The notes under the pieces: generated by a model
Databases searched by the model: none
The model's input: only the letters and a program-made list of their open reading frames with translations
Told to the model about the DNA's origin: nothing
Translations under genes and position numbers: made by a program
Origin: Methylobacter psychrophilus
GTDB taxonomy: Bacteria; Pseudomonadota; Gammaproteobacteria; Methylococcales; Methylomonadaceae
Direction of reading: 5' to 3'
Assembly: GCF_025583945.1 (NCBI RefSeq)
Contig: NZ_JAOEGU010000013.1
Coordinates: forward strand, 36,938-100,937
Length of the DNA stretch: 64,000 nt
Part shown: positions 1 through 9,254 of the stretch, piece by piece
How positions within the stretch are numbered: position 1 is the first letter of the stretch
How the letters are laid out: each line of letters begins with the position of its first letter

Positions 1-1
1 C

Positions 2-211
2 GCTGGCGATACCATAATGTCTTCAATGAAAGGTCAAGCCGTTTCAGGCTTCGCTACTATTATTATTTGCCTGTTATTGATTGGTAGTTTTATTATGATT
101 AGCTTAGGGATTATTGGTGAGTATATCGCCAAAATTTATGAAGAAGTTAAGGCCAGACCGCATTACCTTATTAAAGCCCGAGTAGGAATCGCCGACAGGA
201 AACTCCTGTAA
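2..211 (+). CDS. C-terminal end of GtrB/DPM1-like family 2 glycosyltransferase (partial)
   Basis: The frame is open from the window edge, so the gene starts outside. The visible 69 residues contain one long hydrophobic segment, a GIIGEYIAKIYEE motif, and a tail with RPHYLI. This is the typical end of GtrB/ArnC-like polyprenyl-phosphate glycosyltransferases, which carry two C-terminal membrane helices and then G-E-Y-x-x-(R/K)-x-Y-x-E. The family transfers a sugar from a nucleotide donor to undecaprenyl phosphate at the inner membrane. The next gene is a membrane glycosyltransferase that could use such a lipid-linked sugar. The catalytic domain is not visible. Confidence 0.8.
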   Translation, partial: AGDTIMSSMKGQAVSGFATIIICLLLIGSFIMISLGIIGEYIAKIYEEVKARPHYLIKARVGIADRKLL

Positions 212-313
212 CCAACATTACCCGTATACATTAAACCCTGATTTCTAACAGGTTATTTTATGATATATATTATAACTTAAAAAATAAGCATTTACATAAC
301 CTGACTGAATAAC

Positions 314-1903
314 GTGAAAAATCAAACCATCATGGACGATCTGCTTAGGGTAATTAGGGATAATTCTTCCTCTATAACAAGCAATAAAGATAAGCGTGGC
401 TTATTCGCTTTTTTTGCCATTTATTTAATTTCCTGGACCCTGCTGGCCATATTACTGCCGCTAGCTCCAGAACTGGATAATATCGAGCAGGTAGTGTGGT
501 CACAAAGCTGGCAATGGGGATACCATAAGCACCCGCCGCTGCCCTCTGCATTACTGCATGCCTTAAATATCTTGTTCGGCGGACCGTCTATGGGGCTCAC
601 CGCACTGGCTGCGCAAAGTTGCAGTGTAATAGGACTGATTTATATTTGGCTGCTCGCCAAACAAATGCTGTCAGGAAAGATGGCAATCACTGCCGTATTG
701 ATTACATCATTAATTGCCTACCATAATTTCAGGGCATTTGCATTTAACCACAACACCGTTTCCTTACCGTTTACAGCGGCCGCATTGTATTACTTTTATA
801 GTGCGCTCAAAAATCCTGCCCGAATCTCAAATTGGCTATTGTTGGGTCTTGTTTGCGGCTTGGCAATGGTCACCAAATATAGCATCGTCTTGGTACTGGC
901 CAGTTTTTTTATCTATAGTATCTGGCAACGACTATGGACTGACTCTCGTGTACTTCGTGGCTTGCTAATCAGTAGCAGTGTGTTCGTCCTGGTCATCTCG
1001 CCTCATGTTGTCTGGCTTGCCGAGAACAACTGGCTGCCGTTTACCTACCTTCATGATAAGTTGACGGTATCAGAAAACAGACTAAGCATTCTCACAGGAT
1101 TTCTTGGCAGCCAAATAATTCGCTTAAGTTTCATGTTACCCATGCTATTTGGGGTTTGGTACTTAAGCAAGAAAGGCGTTATTAAAATCATGACAACCAA
1201 ATCATCCAAATTGCCTGAAGATGATCATGACCTAGGCTTTTTACTGACTGTATTATTAACACCACTGATTTTGGCCATGATGATGCCGGTATTAACTGGT
1301 GGGCCATTAAACAGCAACTGGGTTAGCGCATTTTTTCTTCCTGCGGGCATATTAATAACAAAATACTTTTTTCATCGCTTTGATGAAGATCAATTATTAA
1401 AATATGCCAGCTGGTTGACATGGCTAACGCAGGCTTTAATTCTGATTTTTTTCTTTCTGGCAGCCGTCACCTACCCAACTTGGGTTGGTAGTGCCGCGAG
1501 ATTAAATTTCCCTAGCCAGGCCTTGGCGAATAAAGTCGATCAAATTTGGCATGAGCAGCAAAAACAGCCGTTAACAATCGTAATATCAGATTATTGGACC
1601 GGTGGTAATGTATTGCTGCATGTACGCCCGGAACCTACCTTGTTGATTGACAATATCCCTGAAGAATCTCCTTGGGTTAACACACATGACGTAGCCGCTT
1701 GCGGTGCTTTTGTCTTGATGCTTAAAACAGCTACGACTCCAGAGGCTTATGCCATATTATTCAGTCAAGCCGCTGTAAAAGGTGAGTTTTCGCTTAACTG
1801 GGGCCATCCACCACGAGGCAAAGTTTTACCTTATGTCTGGGCGATTATACCGCCCATTCCTGGTGCGCCAGCTTGCCAGTTTATCAAGTTAGCGGATAAT
1901 TAA
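314..1903 (+). CDS. GT39/ArnT-like membrane glycosyltransferase
   Basis: A polytopic membrane protein of 529 residues from GTG at 314; an in-frame ATG at 332 is an equally good start. After the first membrane helix comes an E-L-D-N-I-E-Q segment and then W-G-Y-H-K-H-P-P-L-P, the acidic/periplasmic loop and K-H-P-P block of GT39/PMT_2 enzymes, which take sugar from a polyprenyl-phosphate carrier. About ten hydrophobic segments follow and then a C-terminal periplasmic domain. It lies about 100 bp after a GtrB-like gene that would supply the lipid-linked sugar, so the pair probably modifies an envelope glycan or protein. The acceptor cannot be read from sequence. Confidence 0.8.
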   Translation: MKNQTIMDDLLRVIRDNSSSITSNKDKRGLFAFFAIYLISWTLLAILLPLAPELDNIEQVVWSQSWQWGYHKHPPLPSALLHALNILFGGPSMGLTALAAQSCSVIGLIYIWLLAKQMLSGKMAITAVLITSLIAYHNFRAFAFNHNTVSLPFTAAALYYFYSALKNPARISNWLLLGLVCGLAMVTKYSIVLVLASFFIYSIWQRLWTDSRVLRGLLISSSVFVLVISPHVVWLAENNWLPFTYLHDKLTVSENRLSILTGFLGSQIIRLSFMLPMLFGVWYLSKKGVIKIMTTKSSKLPEDDHDLGFLLTVLLTPLILAMMMPVLTGGPLNSNWVSAFFLPAGILITKYFFHRFDEDQLLKYASWLTWLTQALILIFFFLAAVTYPTWVGSAARLNFPSQALANKVDQIWHEQQKQPLTIVISDYWTGGNVLLHVRPEPTLLIDNIPEESPWVNTHDVAACGAFVLMLKTATTPEAYAILFSQAAVKGEFSLNWGHPPRGKVLPYVWAIIPPIPGAPACQFIKLADN

Positions 1904-2062
1904 ACGTCTCAGGTTTGTTATAAATAGCGCCAATCATCAGCGTACAGACTGCTTTTGCCCTAATTACTCTACTTGGCTGCACATTAACGTACATATTAAT
2001 GCTACCATATGCGCTTTTTTAAAGTCGCTCGCGGATAGCGATTCTCGAAAGGTTAACTCGGT

Positions 2063-2959
2063 ATGAAAAAGATTATTGTGATGTCAGGTGATATTGGCAG
2101 TGGAAAATCCTCTGTGGCAACGGCACTAAAACAGCTGACTGACTATGACATCATCGGCACTGGAACCATCCAGCGCGCCATTGCAAAAAGACGTGGGGTA
2201 ACCACCCTGGAGCTGAATAAAATATCACAAACAGACCGTAGCATTGATGATGAAATCGATTCTTATGTGATTGAAACAGGCAAAACCAAAGATCACTTAA
2301 TCCTTGATTCCAGACTGGCCTGGCACTTTATTCCGACTGCCTTTAAAGTCTTTTTATCGGTTGATCCGGTTGTTGGTGCCGAACGGGTATTTAATGCCTC
2401 ACGCAATGACGAAAATAATCCTTCACTGGAAATAACGCTTGAAAATAACCTGAAGCGCCAAACAATCGAAGACCAACGTTTTAACCAACTATACAACATC
2501 AATTTTAGAAAATACGCTAATTACAACCTGATTATTGATACCTCCCATACCTCCCCTGAAACCATTGCAAAAAAAATAAGGGCTTGTTTTGATGACTGGT
2601 TAAGACAAGGTTTTTATTCATCACTATGGATAGCTCCCAGAAAATTATTACCAACACACGCTATAAAAGAGTTTATTGGTGATGCACCTAACAATGATGA
2701 ACCTCAAGCCAATCAACCTGTGAATGTTTTTGTTTACAACGGTTTTATTTATATTCAGGATGGGCACCAGGAAGTCATTGCCGCCCACAAAGCCGGGATT
2801 GAGTTAATTTCTGCGAACATTTTAACTGAAGAACCCGTCGATGAATTGAGTCCGGGACTCACCGCCAGTGAAATTGCCAATAATGTCTCTTTATCAATGC
2901 TGCATGACTGGGAAGCAGCGTTAGGCTTTAAATACAGCAGTTACCCCGAAAAACTTTAA
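2063..2959 (+). CDS. P-loop (CMP kinase-like) domain fused to a ParB-like domain
   Basis: 298 residues, ATG after an AAAGG Shine-Dalgarno. Residues 1 to about 180 form a nucleoside-monophosphate-kinase-like P-loop domain: Walker A GDIGSGKSS near residues 9-17, then G-T-G-T-I-Q and an I-L-D-S-R segment, resembling archaeal-type cytidylate kinases. Residues from about 190 onward read W-I-A-P-R-K-L-L-P-T, then V-Y-N-G-F-I-Y-I-Q-D-G-H-Q-E-V-I-A-A-H-K-A-G, which resembles the ParB/sulfiredoxin fold with its D-G-H-x-x motif. The role is unknown: it could be a kinase with an appended nucleotide- or protein-binding module. No partner gene is adjacent, and radA is convergent. Confidence 0.6.
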   Translation: MKKIIVMSGDIGSGKSSVATALKQLTDYDIIGTGTIQRAIAKRRGVTTLELNKISQTDRSIDDEIDSYVIETGKTKDHLILDSRLAWHFIPTAFKVFLSVDPVVGAERVFNASRNDENNPSLEITLENNLKRQTIEDQRFNQLYNINFRKYANYNLIIDTSHTSPETIAKKIRACFDDWLRQGFYSSLWIAPRKLLPTHAIKEFIGDAPNNDEPQANQPVNVFVYNGFIYIQDGHQEVIAAHKAGIELISANILTEEPVDELSPGLTASEIANNVSLSMLHDWEAALGFKYSSYPEKL

Positions 2960-3307
2960 AAATATCACCACGAACGACTGCATGGATGCAGGAGGTAGAG
3001 CAATGCAGGAGCAATTGCCGACGACTGCATGGATGCAGGAGATAGAGCAATGCAGGAGCAATTGCCGAGACACGAAGAAAAACAGAAAACTTCGTGTCCT
3101 TCGTGTCTTCGTGGTGAATAATTTTTACCTTTCTACATCTCCGCCAGACCTTCCGATTTCTCAAGTTACATTGCTAACCCTACCTACGCGACTATTCCGA
3201 GAAACTTTAAAAAATATCACCACGAAGATCACGAAGAAAAACAGAAAACTTCGTGTCCTTCGTGTCTTCGTGATGAATAGCCTTTCTACATTTCCGCCAG
3301 AATATCC
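2943..3307. repeat. Imperfect duplication of the kinase/radA junction, with CACGAAG dyads
   Basis: Two related copies occupy the gap between the convergent genes. Both begin with the 3' end of the kinase gene (CCGAAAAACTTTAAAAA-type sequence at about 2945 and again at about 3197). Each continues through CACCACGA and a dyad of AACAGAAAACTTCGTG followed by CTTCGTGTCTTCGTG. Each ends with TTTCTACAT(C/T)TCCGCCAGA, which in the second copy is the actual 3' end of radA. The pattern is best read as a decayed tandem duplication of the gene junction. The dyads may act as a bidirectional terminator. Confidence 0.65.
2974..3067. repeat. Two tandem 47-bp repeats
   Basis: Unit 1 is 2974-3020 and unit 2 is 3021-3067; they differ at one position (GAGGTAGAG versus GAGATAGAG). 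Each begins ACGACTGCATGGATGCAGG and ends GCAATTGCCG. They sit inside the first copy of the CACGAAG dyad, between CACCACGA and AGACACGAAG, so they look inserted into it. A fragment of the same sequence (CACCACGAACGACTGCA) recurs near 7793 between atpF and atpE. Confidence 0.75.
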
Positions 3308-4659
3308 AGCGCTTCAGAAATTGTCGACACGGCATGAATTTCCAAGCCTTTAATCGGCGTTTTCGGGGCATTGGCTTTGGGAATGACTGCCTTTTTAAAA
3401 CCGTGTTTTGCCGCATCATTAAGACGCGCATGACCATTGGCAACAGGCCTGATTTCACCGCTCAAACCAATTTCCCCAAAAAAGAACACATCATGCGGTA
3501 TCACTTTATTTTTCAAACTGGAAACAATCCCGACCACAATCGCTAAATCAGAACTGGTTTCTGTGACTTTAATACCACCGACAACATTGGCATAAATTTC
3601 ATCCTGTCCGGTAAAAACATTACCGTGCCGATAAAGTACCGCCAGCAACATGGCCAGACGATTTTGATCAAAGCCAACCGCCAATCGTCTTGGATTACCA
3701 TATTGACATTCAGTAACCAAGGCCTGAATTTCCACCAATAAAGGCCGCGTACCTTCCCACAACACCGTTACCACGCTGCCGGATGACGGCTTTTCCGCCC
3801 GGTTTAAAAACATCGCCGAAGGATTTTTGACTTCTTTAAGCCCGGTACTGTCCATGGCAAAAAAGCCCAATTCGCCAACACTGCCAAAACGATTTTTATC
3901 GGCTCTTAACACCCGAAATCGCGCATCGTCCGTTGAACCCAACATCACCTGCGTATCGACAATATGGCTTAATGTCATCGGTCCCGCCAGCGATTGATCC
4001 TTGGTCACATGCCCGACCATAAAAATGGACACCTGATGTTTTTTTGCATATTGCGTCAGATAACTGGCCGATTCCCTGACTTGAGAAACCGAGCCTGGTG
4101 CAGAGTCGGTATCTTGAGTATGCATCACCTGAATTGAGTCAATCACCAAAATTTTGGGCTTTATTTCATCCAAAACGTCACAAATGCGCTGCACCGACGT
4201 TTCCATCAGCATCATCATTTTAGCGGCCGGCAGCTTTAAACGATGTGCTCTTTCAGCAATCTGCTGCAAGGATTCCTCACCTGACACATACAAAACACTA
4301 ATCGAGCGATCGGCAATATTGGCAATCGCCTGTAATAACAGCGTGCTCTTTCCTGCCCCCGGTGCACCACCAATCAACACCACACTACCGGTAACAATAC
4401 CTCCGCCTAAAACACGGTCAAATTCTGAAATACCGGTTGAAATACGTTCAGCTTGCGACAAATTGACATCAGATAATAATTTAACCTCGGAGCGACTCCC
4501 GGCGTAGCCTGTGCGACTGCTATGCTCTGTGGATGCTGACCCCAGCCTGATTTCCTTAATCGTATTCCATTCGCCGCAACTGGTACATTGCCCACCCCAA
4601 CGCGGATAATCTGCGCCACATTGATCGCAAACAAACGCCGTTTTGATTTTTTTTGCCAT
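3286..4659 (-). CDS. radA: DNA repair protein RadA (Sms)
   Basis: 457 residues, the usual length for RadA. The N-terminal C4 zinc finger has Cys11, Cys14, Cys25 and Cys28. The RecA-like ATPase core carries Walker A GGAPGAGKST with Lys104, the RadA-specific KNRFG motif lies near residue 255 followed by GSVGELGFF, and a Lon-like C-terminal domain follows. RadA is a hexameric branch-migration helicase in recombinational repair. The ATG at 4659 is 29 nt after the atpG stop codon, so radA may be read through from the ATPase operon, an unusual neighbourhood for it. Confidence 0.96.
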   Translation of the reverse strand: MAKKIKTAFVCDQCGADYPRWGGQCTSCGEWNTIKEIRLGSASTEHSSRTGYAGSRSEVKLLSDVNLSQAERISTGISEFDRVLGGGIVTGSVVLIGGAPGAGKSTLLLQAIANIADRSISVLYVSGEESLQQIAERAHRLKLPAAKMMMLMETSVQRICDVLDEIKPKILVIDSIQVMHTQDTDSAPGSVSQVRESASYLTQYAKKHQVSIFMVGHVTKDQSLAGPMTLSHIVDTQVMLGSTDDARFRVLRADKNRFGSVGELGFFAMDSTGLKEVKNPSAMFLNRAEKPSSGSVVTVLWEGTRPLLVEIQALVTECQYGNPRRLAVGFDQNRLAMLLAVLYRHGNVFTGQDEIYANVVGGIKVTETSSDLAIVVGIVSSLKNKVIPHDVFFFGEIGLSGEIRPVANGHARLNDAAKHGFKKAVIPKANAPKTPIKGLEIHAVSTISEALDILAEM

Positions 4660-4688
4660 TATTTACTTAACACCGTTACCTTTACTTT

Positions 4689-5537
4689 TTAATTAATTTC
4701 CGAGTTTAACAAAATAACTTCAATTTCTTCGGTTATTTCTTCCTGGCGATAGATTTGGGATTTTCGGCGCAGATTGACCGTTTCATCATCCAGATGTTTT
4801 ACCGCCCCTTCCAAATGCTGTAAACGACGCTGGTTTTCGGCCATTAACGACAGGTAAAAAATCTCATGTAATACCGCAAACAGGTAATGATCGACCAAAT
4901 CAGCAAAAAAATCGTCGGGCTCCAGATTAAGTAGCGGTGGGTTTCCATAAGCAGATAGTCGTTGTTGCTGCTGTGAAAAAGGTGGCAATATCTGCCTGCG
5001 GGTAATTTGACCTGTGCTGTTATCGTGATAAGTAACCGTCAACTGTAGTGTCGAGGTAGTCTTGTTCGCTTTATTAATATCGCCTTTGGCAACCGATAAT
5101 AAACTGATGGTATCAATCAGACGATTAAGAATAATTGGTACTTCTTCTGCGACATTGGCACCGGCAATTGTAGCGATAACGTCAGGCGAATTATCTGCCA
5201 GCCGGTTACCAAGTCGACTGCCAATGGCAATAATGCCGGCATAAGTTTCGGTGTTAAGCGTATCAAGCAGGCTTTCGTTAAAATCACCACAAAAACCACG
5301 CTCGGCACCCACCAAAATACCAATAGATAGGGCATTTTTATCAATGACCGGTAACGGGTAAAAATCCAGAAAATCCATGGCCGCATTTTCAATATTAATC
5401 ACCGCTTGACCCTGCATGGTTTGAAAACGCCCCAGTTTGTGAATTTCAATCAACGCCAGGTTTTTCATTGCATTTAAAATGCTGCGTATCTCCTCCATTT
5501 GAGCGATATGCAATTGTAGTTCACGGCTTTGGCTCAT
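4689..5537 (-). CDS. atpG: N-ATPase gamma subunit
   Basis: 282 residues, divergent from the housekeeping gamma subunit. The N-terminal helix ([23 protein letters not shown]) and the C-terminal long helix are recognisable as the coiled-coil central shaft of F1. A G-x-x-x-G-F-C-G-D-F-N block near residue 90 corresponds to the conserved GLCGxxN region of gamma subunits. The start overlaps the atpA stop codon in an ATGA (5534-5537), indicating translational coupling. It is the last gene of the N-ATPase operon and connects the catalytic head to the c ring. Confidence 0.88.
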   Translation of the reverse strand: MSQSRELQLHIAQMEEIRSILNAMKNLALIEIHKLGRFQTMQGQAVINIENAAMDFLDFYPLPVIDKNALSIGILVGAERGFCGDFNESLLDTLNTETYAGIIAIGSRLGNRLADNSPDVIATIAGANVAEEVPIILNRLIDTISLLSVAKGDINKANKTTSTLQLTVTYHDNSTGQITRRQILPPFSQQQQRLSAYGNPPLLNLEPDDFFADLVDHYLFAVLHEIFYLSLMAENQRRLQHLEGAVKHLDDETVNLRRKSQIYRQEEITEEIEVILLNSEIN

Positions 5538-7027
5538 GGCTGTCCGGGGTCACTATTAAGCCACTCGCTGACGGTTTGCCGCCATTGTTCAGGACTGCTA
5601 TCCAACGTTAAGTCGGTGCTGTTAATACCCTGACTAATAAGCCCCAGATAGCCCATAAGCTCTTTAGGCTCGGCCTTATTAAATAACCCGTCATTAAACG
5701 CCGTCAGCCAGGCTAATTGAAAAAGACTACCAAGCGGCGTCAAGCGGTCCTGTTTTAAAATTTCCCGTAACAGACGTCCGCGTTTAATCCGTACTTCCAT
5801 AGAGGCTTCCAGACGTTGACCAAATCGGGTAAAAGATTCAAGTTCCAAAAACTGTAAATAATCCAGTTTCATTTGTCCGGCTTGATTGCTGATATTGGCA
5901 TGTTGGGCATTGCCGCCTATGCGTGATACCGATTTAGTAATGTCGATAGCAGGACGAAACCCTGAAACAAACAGATCATTATCCAGATATATTTGTCCGT
6001 CGGTAATAGAAATAAGATTAGTTGGAATATAGGCGGCAATTTCGCCCTGCCTGGTTTCGACTATCGGCAATGCAGTCATGCTCCCGCCGCCGTTTTCAGC
6101 ATTCAAACTGGTTGAGCGTTCCAATAAACGGGAGTGGATAAAAAAAATATCGCCGGGATAAGCCTCACGCCCTGGGGGTCTGCGTAACAACAAAGACAGC
6201 TCCCGATAAGTTCTGGCATGGGTCGATAAATCATCGTAAATAATCAGCGTATCCCTGCCCTGTGCCATCCAGTATTCAGCGAGTGCACAACCTGCAAATG
6301 GCGCGATATATTGTAAACCCGGCAAAGCACTGGCTTCAGCGACCACACAAACCGTGTAATCCAGCGCACCATGCTTACGCAAGGTTTCCAGAGTACTGAC
6401 GACGGCCGAACGCTTCTGGCCAATCAGCACGTAAATACAAATAACATCTTGATTTTTTTGATTAATAACCGTGTCGATAGCAATTGAACTTCTGCCCAAC
6501 CCTTCGTCACCCACAATCAATTGTCGCTGACCTTTGCCGATGGGAATGAGCGTATCAATAATTTTAATCCCGGTGTAGAGCGGTTTATTAACAAAATTCC
6601 GGGCAATAATGGCCGGCGAGCTTTTTTCCAGATTTTCACGACCTACCGGGGTTGGTGATGGCAGACCATCCAGCGGTGTTCCCAAGGGGTCAATAACCCG
6701 GCCTAAAAACTCATCCCCAACCGGTATACTGAGCGAATGTCGAGCAAGAAAAACAGTCGTACCTGACGTCAGGGTTTCGGTTTCATACAATAAAATAGCA
6801 CCGATTCTGTCACGATTAAGGTCAAACACCATACCTCGACTACCATCGGCAAAAATCAGAATGTCTTCGATAGCTACTGAGGGCAAACCCTTAATCCAGC
6901 TAATCCCGTCACCAACGGCAACCACAGTACCTTGTTCAGTAACACGCAACCCCAACTGATAGTTAACCAGCCAATCTGCCTGTTTATCCAACAAATTGCT
7001 AAATATTTCAGGCTTACTCAGCGTCAT
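5534..7027 (-). CDS. atpA: N-ATPase alpha subunit with altered P-loop
   Basis: An F1 alpha subunit of 497 residues from the ATG at 7027; a longer TTG start at 7042 is possible. The ATG lies inside the end of atpF, a 14-nt overlap. The fold is clear: an N-terminal beta barrel, S-I-P-V-G-(D)[11 protein letters not shown], then [14 protein letters not shown], and [11 protein letters not shown] near the middle. The canonical alpha P-loop is GDRQTGKT; here the lysine is replaced by arginine and the QT by GL, so nucleotide binding at the non-catalytic site is probably weakened. Arginine-finger sequence (S-V-S-R-I-G-G) is present. Confidence 0.92.
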   Translation of the reverse strand: MTLSKPEIFSNLLDKQADWLVNYQLGLRVTEQGTVVAVGDGISWIKGLPSVAIEDILIFADGSRGMVFDLNRDRIGAILLYETETLTSGTTVFLARHSLSIPVGDEFLGRVIDPLGTPLDGLPSPTPVGRENLEKSSPAIIARNFVNKPLYTGIKIIDTLIPIGKGQRQLIVGDEGLGRSSIAIDTVINQKNQDVICIYVLIGQKRSAVVSTLETLRKHGALDYTVCVVAEASALPGLQYIAPFAGCALAEYWMAQGRDTLIIYDDLSTHARTYRELSLLLRRPPGREAYPGDIFFIHSRLLERSTSLNAENGGGSMTALPIVETRQGEIAAYIPTNLISITDGQIYLDNDLFVSGFRPAIDITKSVSRIGGNAQHANISNQAGQMKLDYLQFLELESFTRFGQRLEASMEVRIKRGRLLREILKQDRLTPLGSLFQLAWLTAFNDGLFNKAEPKELMGYLGLISQGINSTDLTLDSSPEQWRQTVSEWLNSDPGQP

Positions 7028-7763
7028 TGGCAATCTCGGCAAAACCGATCAGCTCATGTTGCAGGTTGGCGTTTAAAACCCAGGCACCTATATCCATACG
7101 CACTCCGGCGATTAACTCTGCATCCTGATGATATTGAACATTAATTGGACTATTAATTAACAAACCAAGCTTTTGTTCCAACGGTAACCGCAACTCAGCC
7201 GTTAAAGGATAGGCGCTGGTTATTTTAATCGGCACCGATTTTTTGGTTCCTAATAATTGTAGACACAAGACACAGGCTGCCGGTAACGTCTTTAAGTTAT
7301 CCAATAACAGGGCAAATAAGCGTGCCTCCAACTCAGGACTGGCTGATTTTTTTAGCAGTATTCCGGCAAAACGGGCACCGTTTTGTAATGCCTGCTTTTC
7401 GGTTTGACGTTGAATTTCTTCCTGCTGACGCTGGAGTGTTACCTTGTTTTTTTGCCGCTCCTGCTCAAGATCATTATTCAGTTGAACCAATTGTGCTTTT
7501 CTCTCGATGTCGATTTGCTGATGCAGAGCAGTAAAAGCCCCTTGTTTTTCCTGCTCCCACAGCTTTTGGCGATTTTCATAAAGGCTGCGCTGTTCTTCCG
7601 CCTGCTGTTGCAGGGTTTTTGCATCGGCAAGCGCTTGATCAATAAATTGCTTACGCCTGGCAATAACTTCCAGCAAAGGTTTATAAAAAAGGCGCTGCAA
7701 AATCCAGATCAGAATCAGGAAATTGATGATTTCAAGGATAAAGGTGGATAAGTTGAATTCCAT
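7014..7763 (-). CDS. atpF: N-ATPase b subunit, long form with delta-like C-terminus
   Basis: 249 residues, far longer than a normal b subunit (about 155). One N-terminal membrane helix is followed by a long charged coiled coil rich in Q, E, K and R to about residue 140. The last 100 residues end with [25 protein letters not shown], which resembles the C-terminus of the delta/OSCP subunit. N-ATPase operons lack a separate delta gene, and none is present here, so this protein likely forms the whole peripheral stalk. It overlaps atpA. Confidence 0.85.
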   Translation of the reverse strand: MEFNLSTFILEIINFLILIWILQRLFYKPLLEVIARRKQFIDQALADAKTLQQQAEEQRSLYENRQKLWEQEKQGAFTALHQQIDIERKAQLVQLNNDLEQERQKNKVTLQRQQEEIQRQTEKQALQNGARFAGILLKKSASPELEARLFALLLDNLKTLPAACVLCLQLLGTKKSVPIKITSAYPLTAELRLPLEQKLGLLINSPINVQYHQDAELIAGVRMDIGAWVLNANLQHELIGFAEIANDAE

Positions 7764-7889
7764 AGACTTTAAGTATTGAATAAAAAATTTTTCACCACGA
7801 ACGACTGCACGAAGAACAGGCTAAAGGCACAAGGCTAAAGGTAAAAATCTGATTTCCAACGGTCACTCTTTGCCTTTTGCCTTGTATCT

Positions 7890-8156
7890 TTATTTAATAA
7901 TGTATTCAAGCAATGGATTTCTGAATAAGACAATCAAGATAATCACTAGGCAATAAATCGCCAGTGATTCAATCATGGCCAAACCGATAAACAAGGTACG
8001 CATAATTGAACGTTCCGATTCCGGTTGCCGGGATAAGGCATCAAGCGCACTACTGATGGCTTTACCCATGGCCAACGCAGGTAACATGACTCCCAAAGCG
8101 ATGCCGATAATTGCCGCAACGCTGGAACCCAAAACAATCAAGGCGATATCAGACAT
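7890..8156 (-). CDS. atpE: N-ATPase c subunit (rotor ring)
   Basis: 88 residues forming two membrane helices joined by the polar loop S-R-Q-P-E-S, the loop that contacts gamma and epsilon. Helix 2 has the ion-binding glutamate in A-M-I-E-S-L-A-I-Y. The E-S pair and the tyrosine four residues later match the sodium-type signature of Ilyobacter. The helix-1 position that is glutamine in sodium rings appears to be methionine, and the threonine after E-S is leucine. The coupling ion is therefore ambiguous from sequence. Helix 1 also lacks the usual run of alternating glycines. Confidence 0.92.
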   Translation of the reverse strand: MSDIALIVLGSSVAAIIGIALGVMLPALAMGKAISSALDALSRQPESERSIMRTLFIGLAMIESLAIYCLVIILIVLFRNPLLEYIIK

Positions 8157-8159
8157 AAT

Positions 8160-8825
8160 TTACTCCGATGAATTAAGTTGTTGGGATTGCATGGCTCCTG
8201 CCAAATAAATGAGTGCCAGCATACCGAAGATATAGGCCTGCACCAGCGCTTCAATAATATGTAACATCAAAATGGGAATCGGTGCGAGAAAGCCTGCCAC
8301 CAGTAAAATCAACATCGCGGCCATTTCCAGACTCATCATATTGCCAAATAACCGAATCGCCAGCGCCAGAGTACGGGTAAATTCACTAATAAGATGAAAA
8401 GGCAGCAAAATCGGACTGGGTGTGAGGTAATGATGCAGATAATTTTTTAATCCCAGTGTTTTTATGCCAAACCAGTGTACCGAAAAAAAGACTAAAACAG
8501 CCAGTGCCGAGGTTACCGAAAGGTCGCGGGTAGGTGAATCCAGACCAGGAATTAAACCCACCAGATTGGCAATGATCAGAAACAGCCAAAGGGAAGCGAT
8601 AAAAGGCATTATTTGCCGGCCATGCTCAGGCGCGACAGCGATTATGGCATCATCGATAGCTGCGACAATGCCTTCCACCATAATTTGTAAAGAATTGGGC
8701 AACATCTCCAGGTACCGGGTTGAAAACCAGGCTATCACCGTAATGACCGCCATAATTCCCCATGTGGTAATGATTGGTGCACCAATGACTACGGGTCCTA
8801 AAGCAAATGAAAATTCATGATCCAT
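8160..8825 (-). CDS. atpB: N-ATPase a subunit (ion channel)
   Basis: 221 residues with about five to six membrane helices. The essential stator arginine is in E-F-T-R-T-L-A-L-A-I-R-L-F-G-N-M, the core motif of all F-type a subunits. It forms the ion half-channels next to the c ring. The stop codon lies 3 nt before the atpE start. The gene just upstream is atpQ; the atpR gene expected between them in typical N-ATPase operons is absent. Confidence 0.93.
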   Translation of the reverse strand: MDHEFSFALGPVVIGAPIITTWGIMAVITVIAWFSTRYLEMLPNSLQIMVEGIVAAIDDAIIAVAPEHGRQIMPFIASLWLFLIIANLVGLIPGLDSPTRDLSVTSALAVLVFFSVHWFGIKTLGLKNYLHHYLTPSPILLPFHLISEFTRTLALAIRLFGNMMSLEMAAMLILLVAGFLAPIPILMLHIIEALVQAYIFGMLALIYLAGAMQSQQLNSSE

Positions 8826-8876
8826 GATTCAGTCTCATTTATCTTGAAAGCCCTTTTCAAAGCAGAGGGCTTTACT

Positions 8877-9149
8877 CTATTTATCTTTAATCAGAAAATA
8901 CACGTTAAAAATCCCGATAACCAGACCGGTAAACAATAAACTTAAGGTCCAACGTGTTGAGTAACCTTCCAGCAAACCATCCAGCCAATGCCCCAGATAA
9001 ACGCCGCTAACAATGGGTAACACCATGACCAGACCCAAGGTGCCGATATAAACCGTTTGTGATAACAAATTCGGCCTGTCATGTTCCGCTTTTTTAATGC
9101 GTTTAAGCTGACTTTCAATCTTTTTTTTGAGGTGCTGTTGATTATTCAT
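8877..9149 (-). CDS. atpQ: N-ATPase accessory membrane protein AtpQ (AtpI-like)
   Basis: 90 residues from ATG at 9149 (a GTG at 9155 is in frame two codons earlier). The N-terminus is basic and charged, with two membrane helices from about residue 30; V-S-G-V-Y-L-G-H-W-L-D is the conserved AtpI/ATPase_gene1 block. AtpI-like proteins help assemble the c ring and may bind magnesium. The gene sits between atpC and atpB as in other N-ATPase operons, but is separated from atpC by two palindromic elements (9255-9517). Confidence 0.8.
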   Translation of the reverse strand: MNNQQHLKKKIESQLKRIKKAEHDRPNLLSQTVYIGTLGLVMVLPIVSGVYLGHWLDGLLEGYSTRWTLSLLFTGLVIGIFNVYFLIKDK

Positions 9150-9254
9150 AATCACTATAAAAAGGCGGTAGAAAAACCTGTTTACCGTTCCCGGTATCTA
9201 ACAGCAATGCTACTCTGATTACAATAAAGTGCTACCTCAAATAAAAAATATAGC

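Noticed and set aside
2974..3067. Two 47-bp tandem repeats as the start of a CRISPR array
   Set aside because: The units are directly adjacent without spacers, and no cas gene is in the window.
2982..3353. Plus-strand reading frame of 123 codons between the kinase gene and radA
   Set aside because: It consists of the repeats and the antisense of the radA end; its translation is repetitive (K-N-R-K-L-R-V-L-R-V-F twice).
8464..8820. Plus-strand frame of 118 codons opposite atpB
   Set aside because: It is antisense to a strongly conserved a subunit and has no ribosome site.
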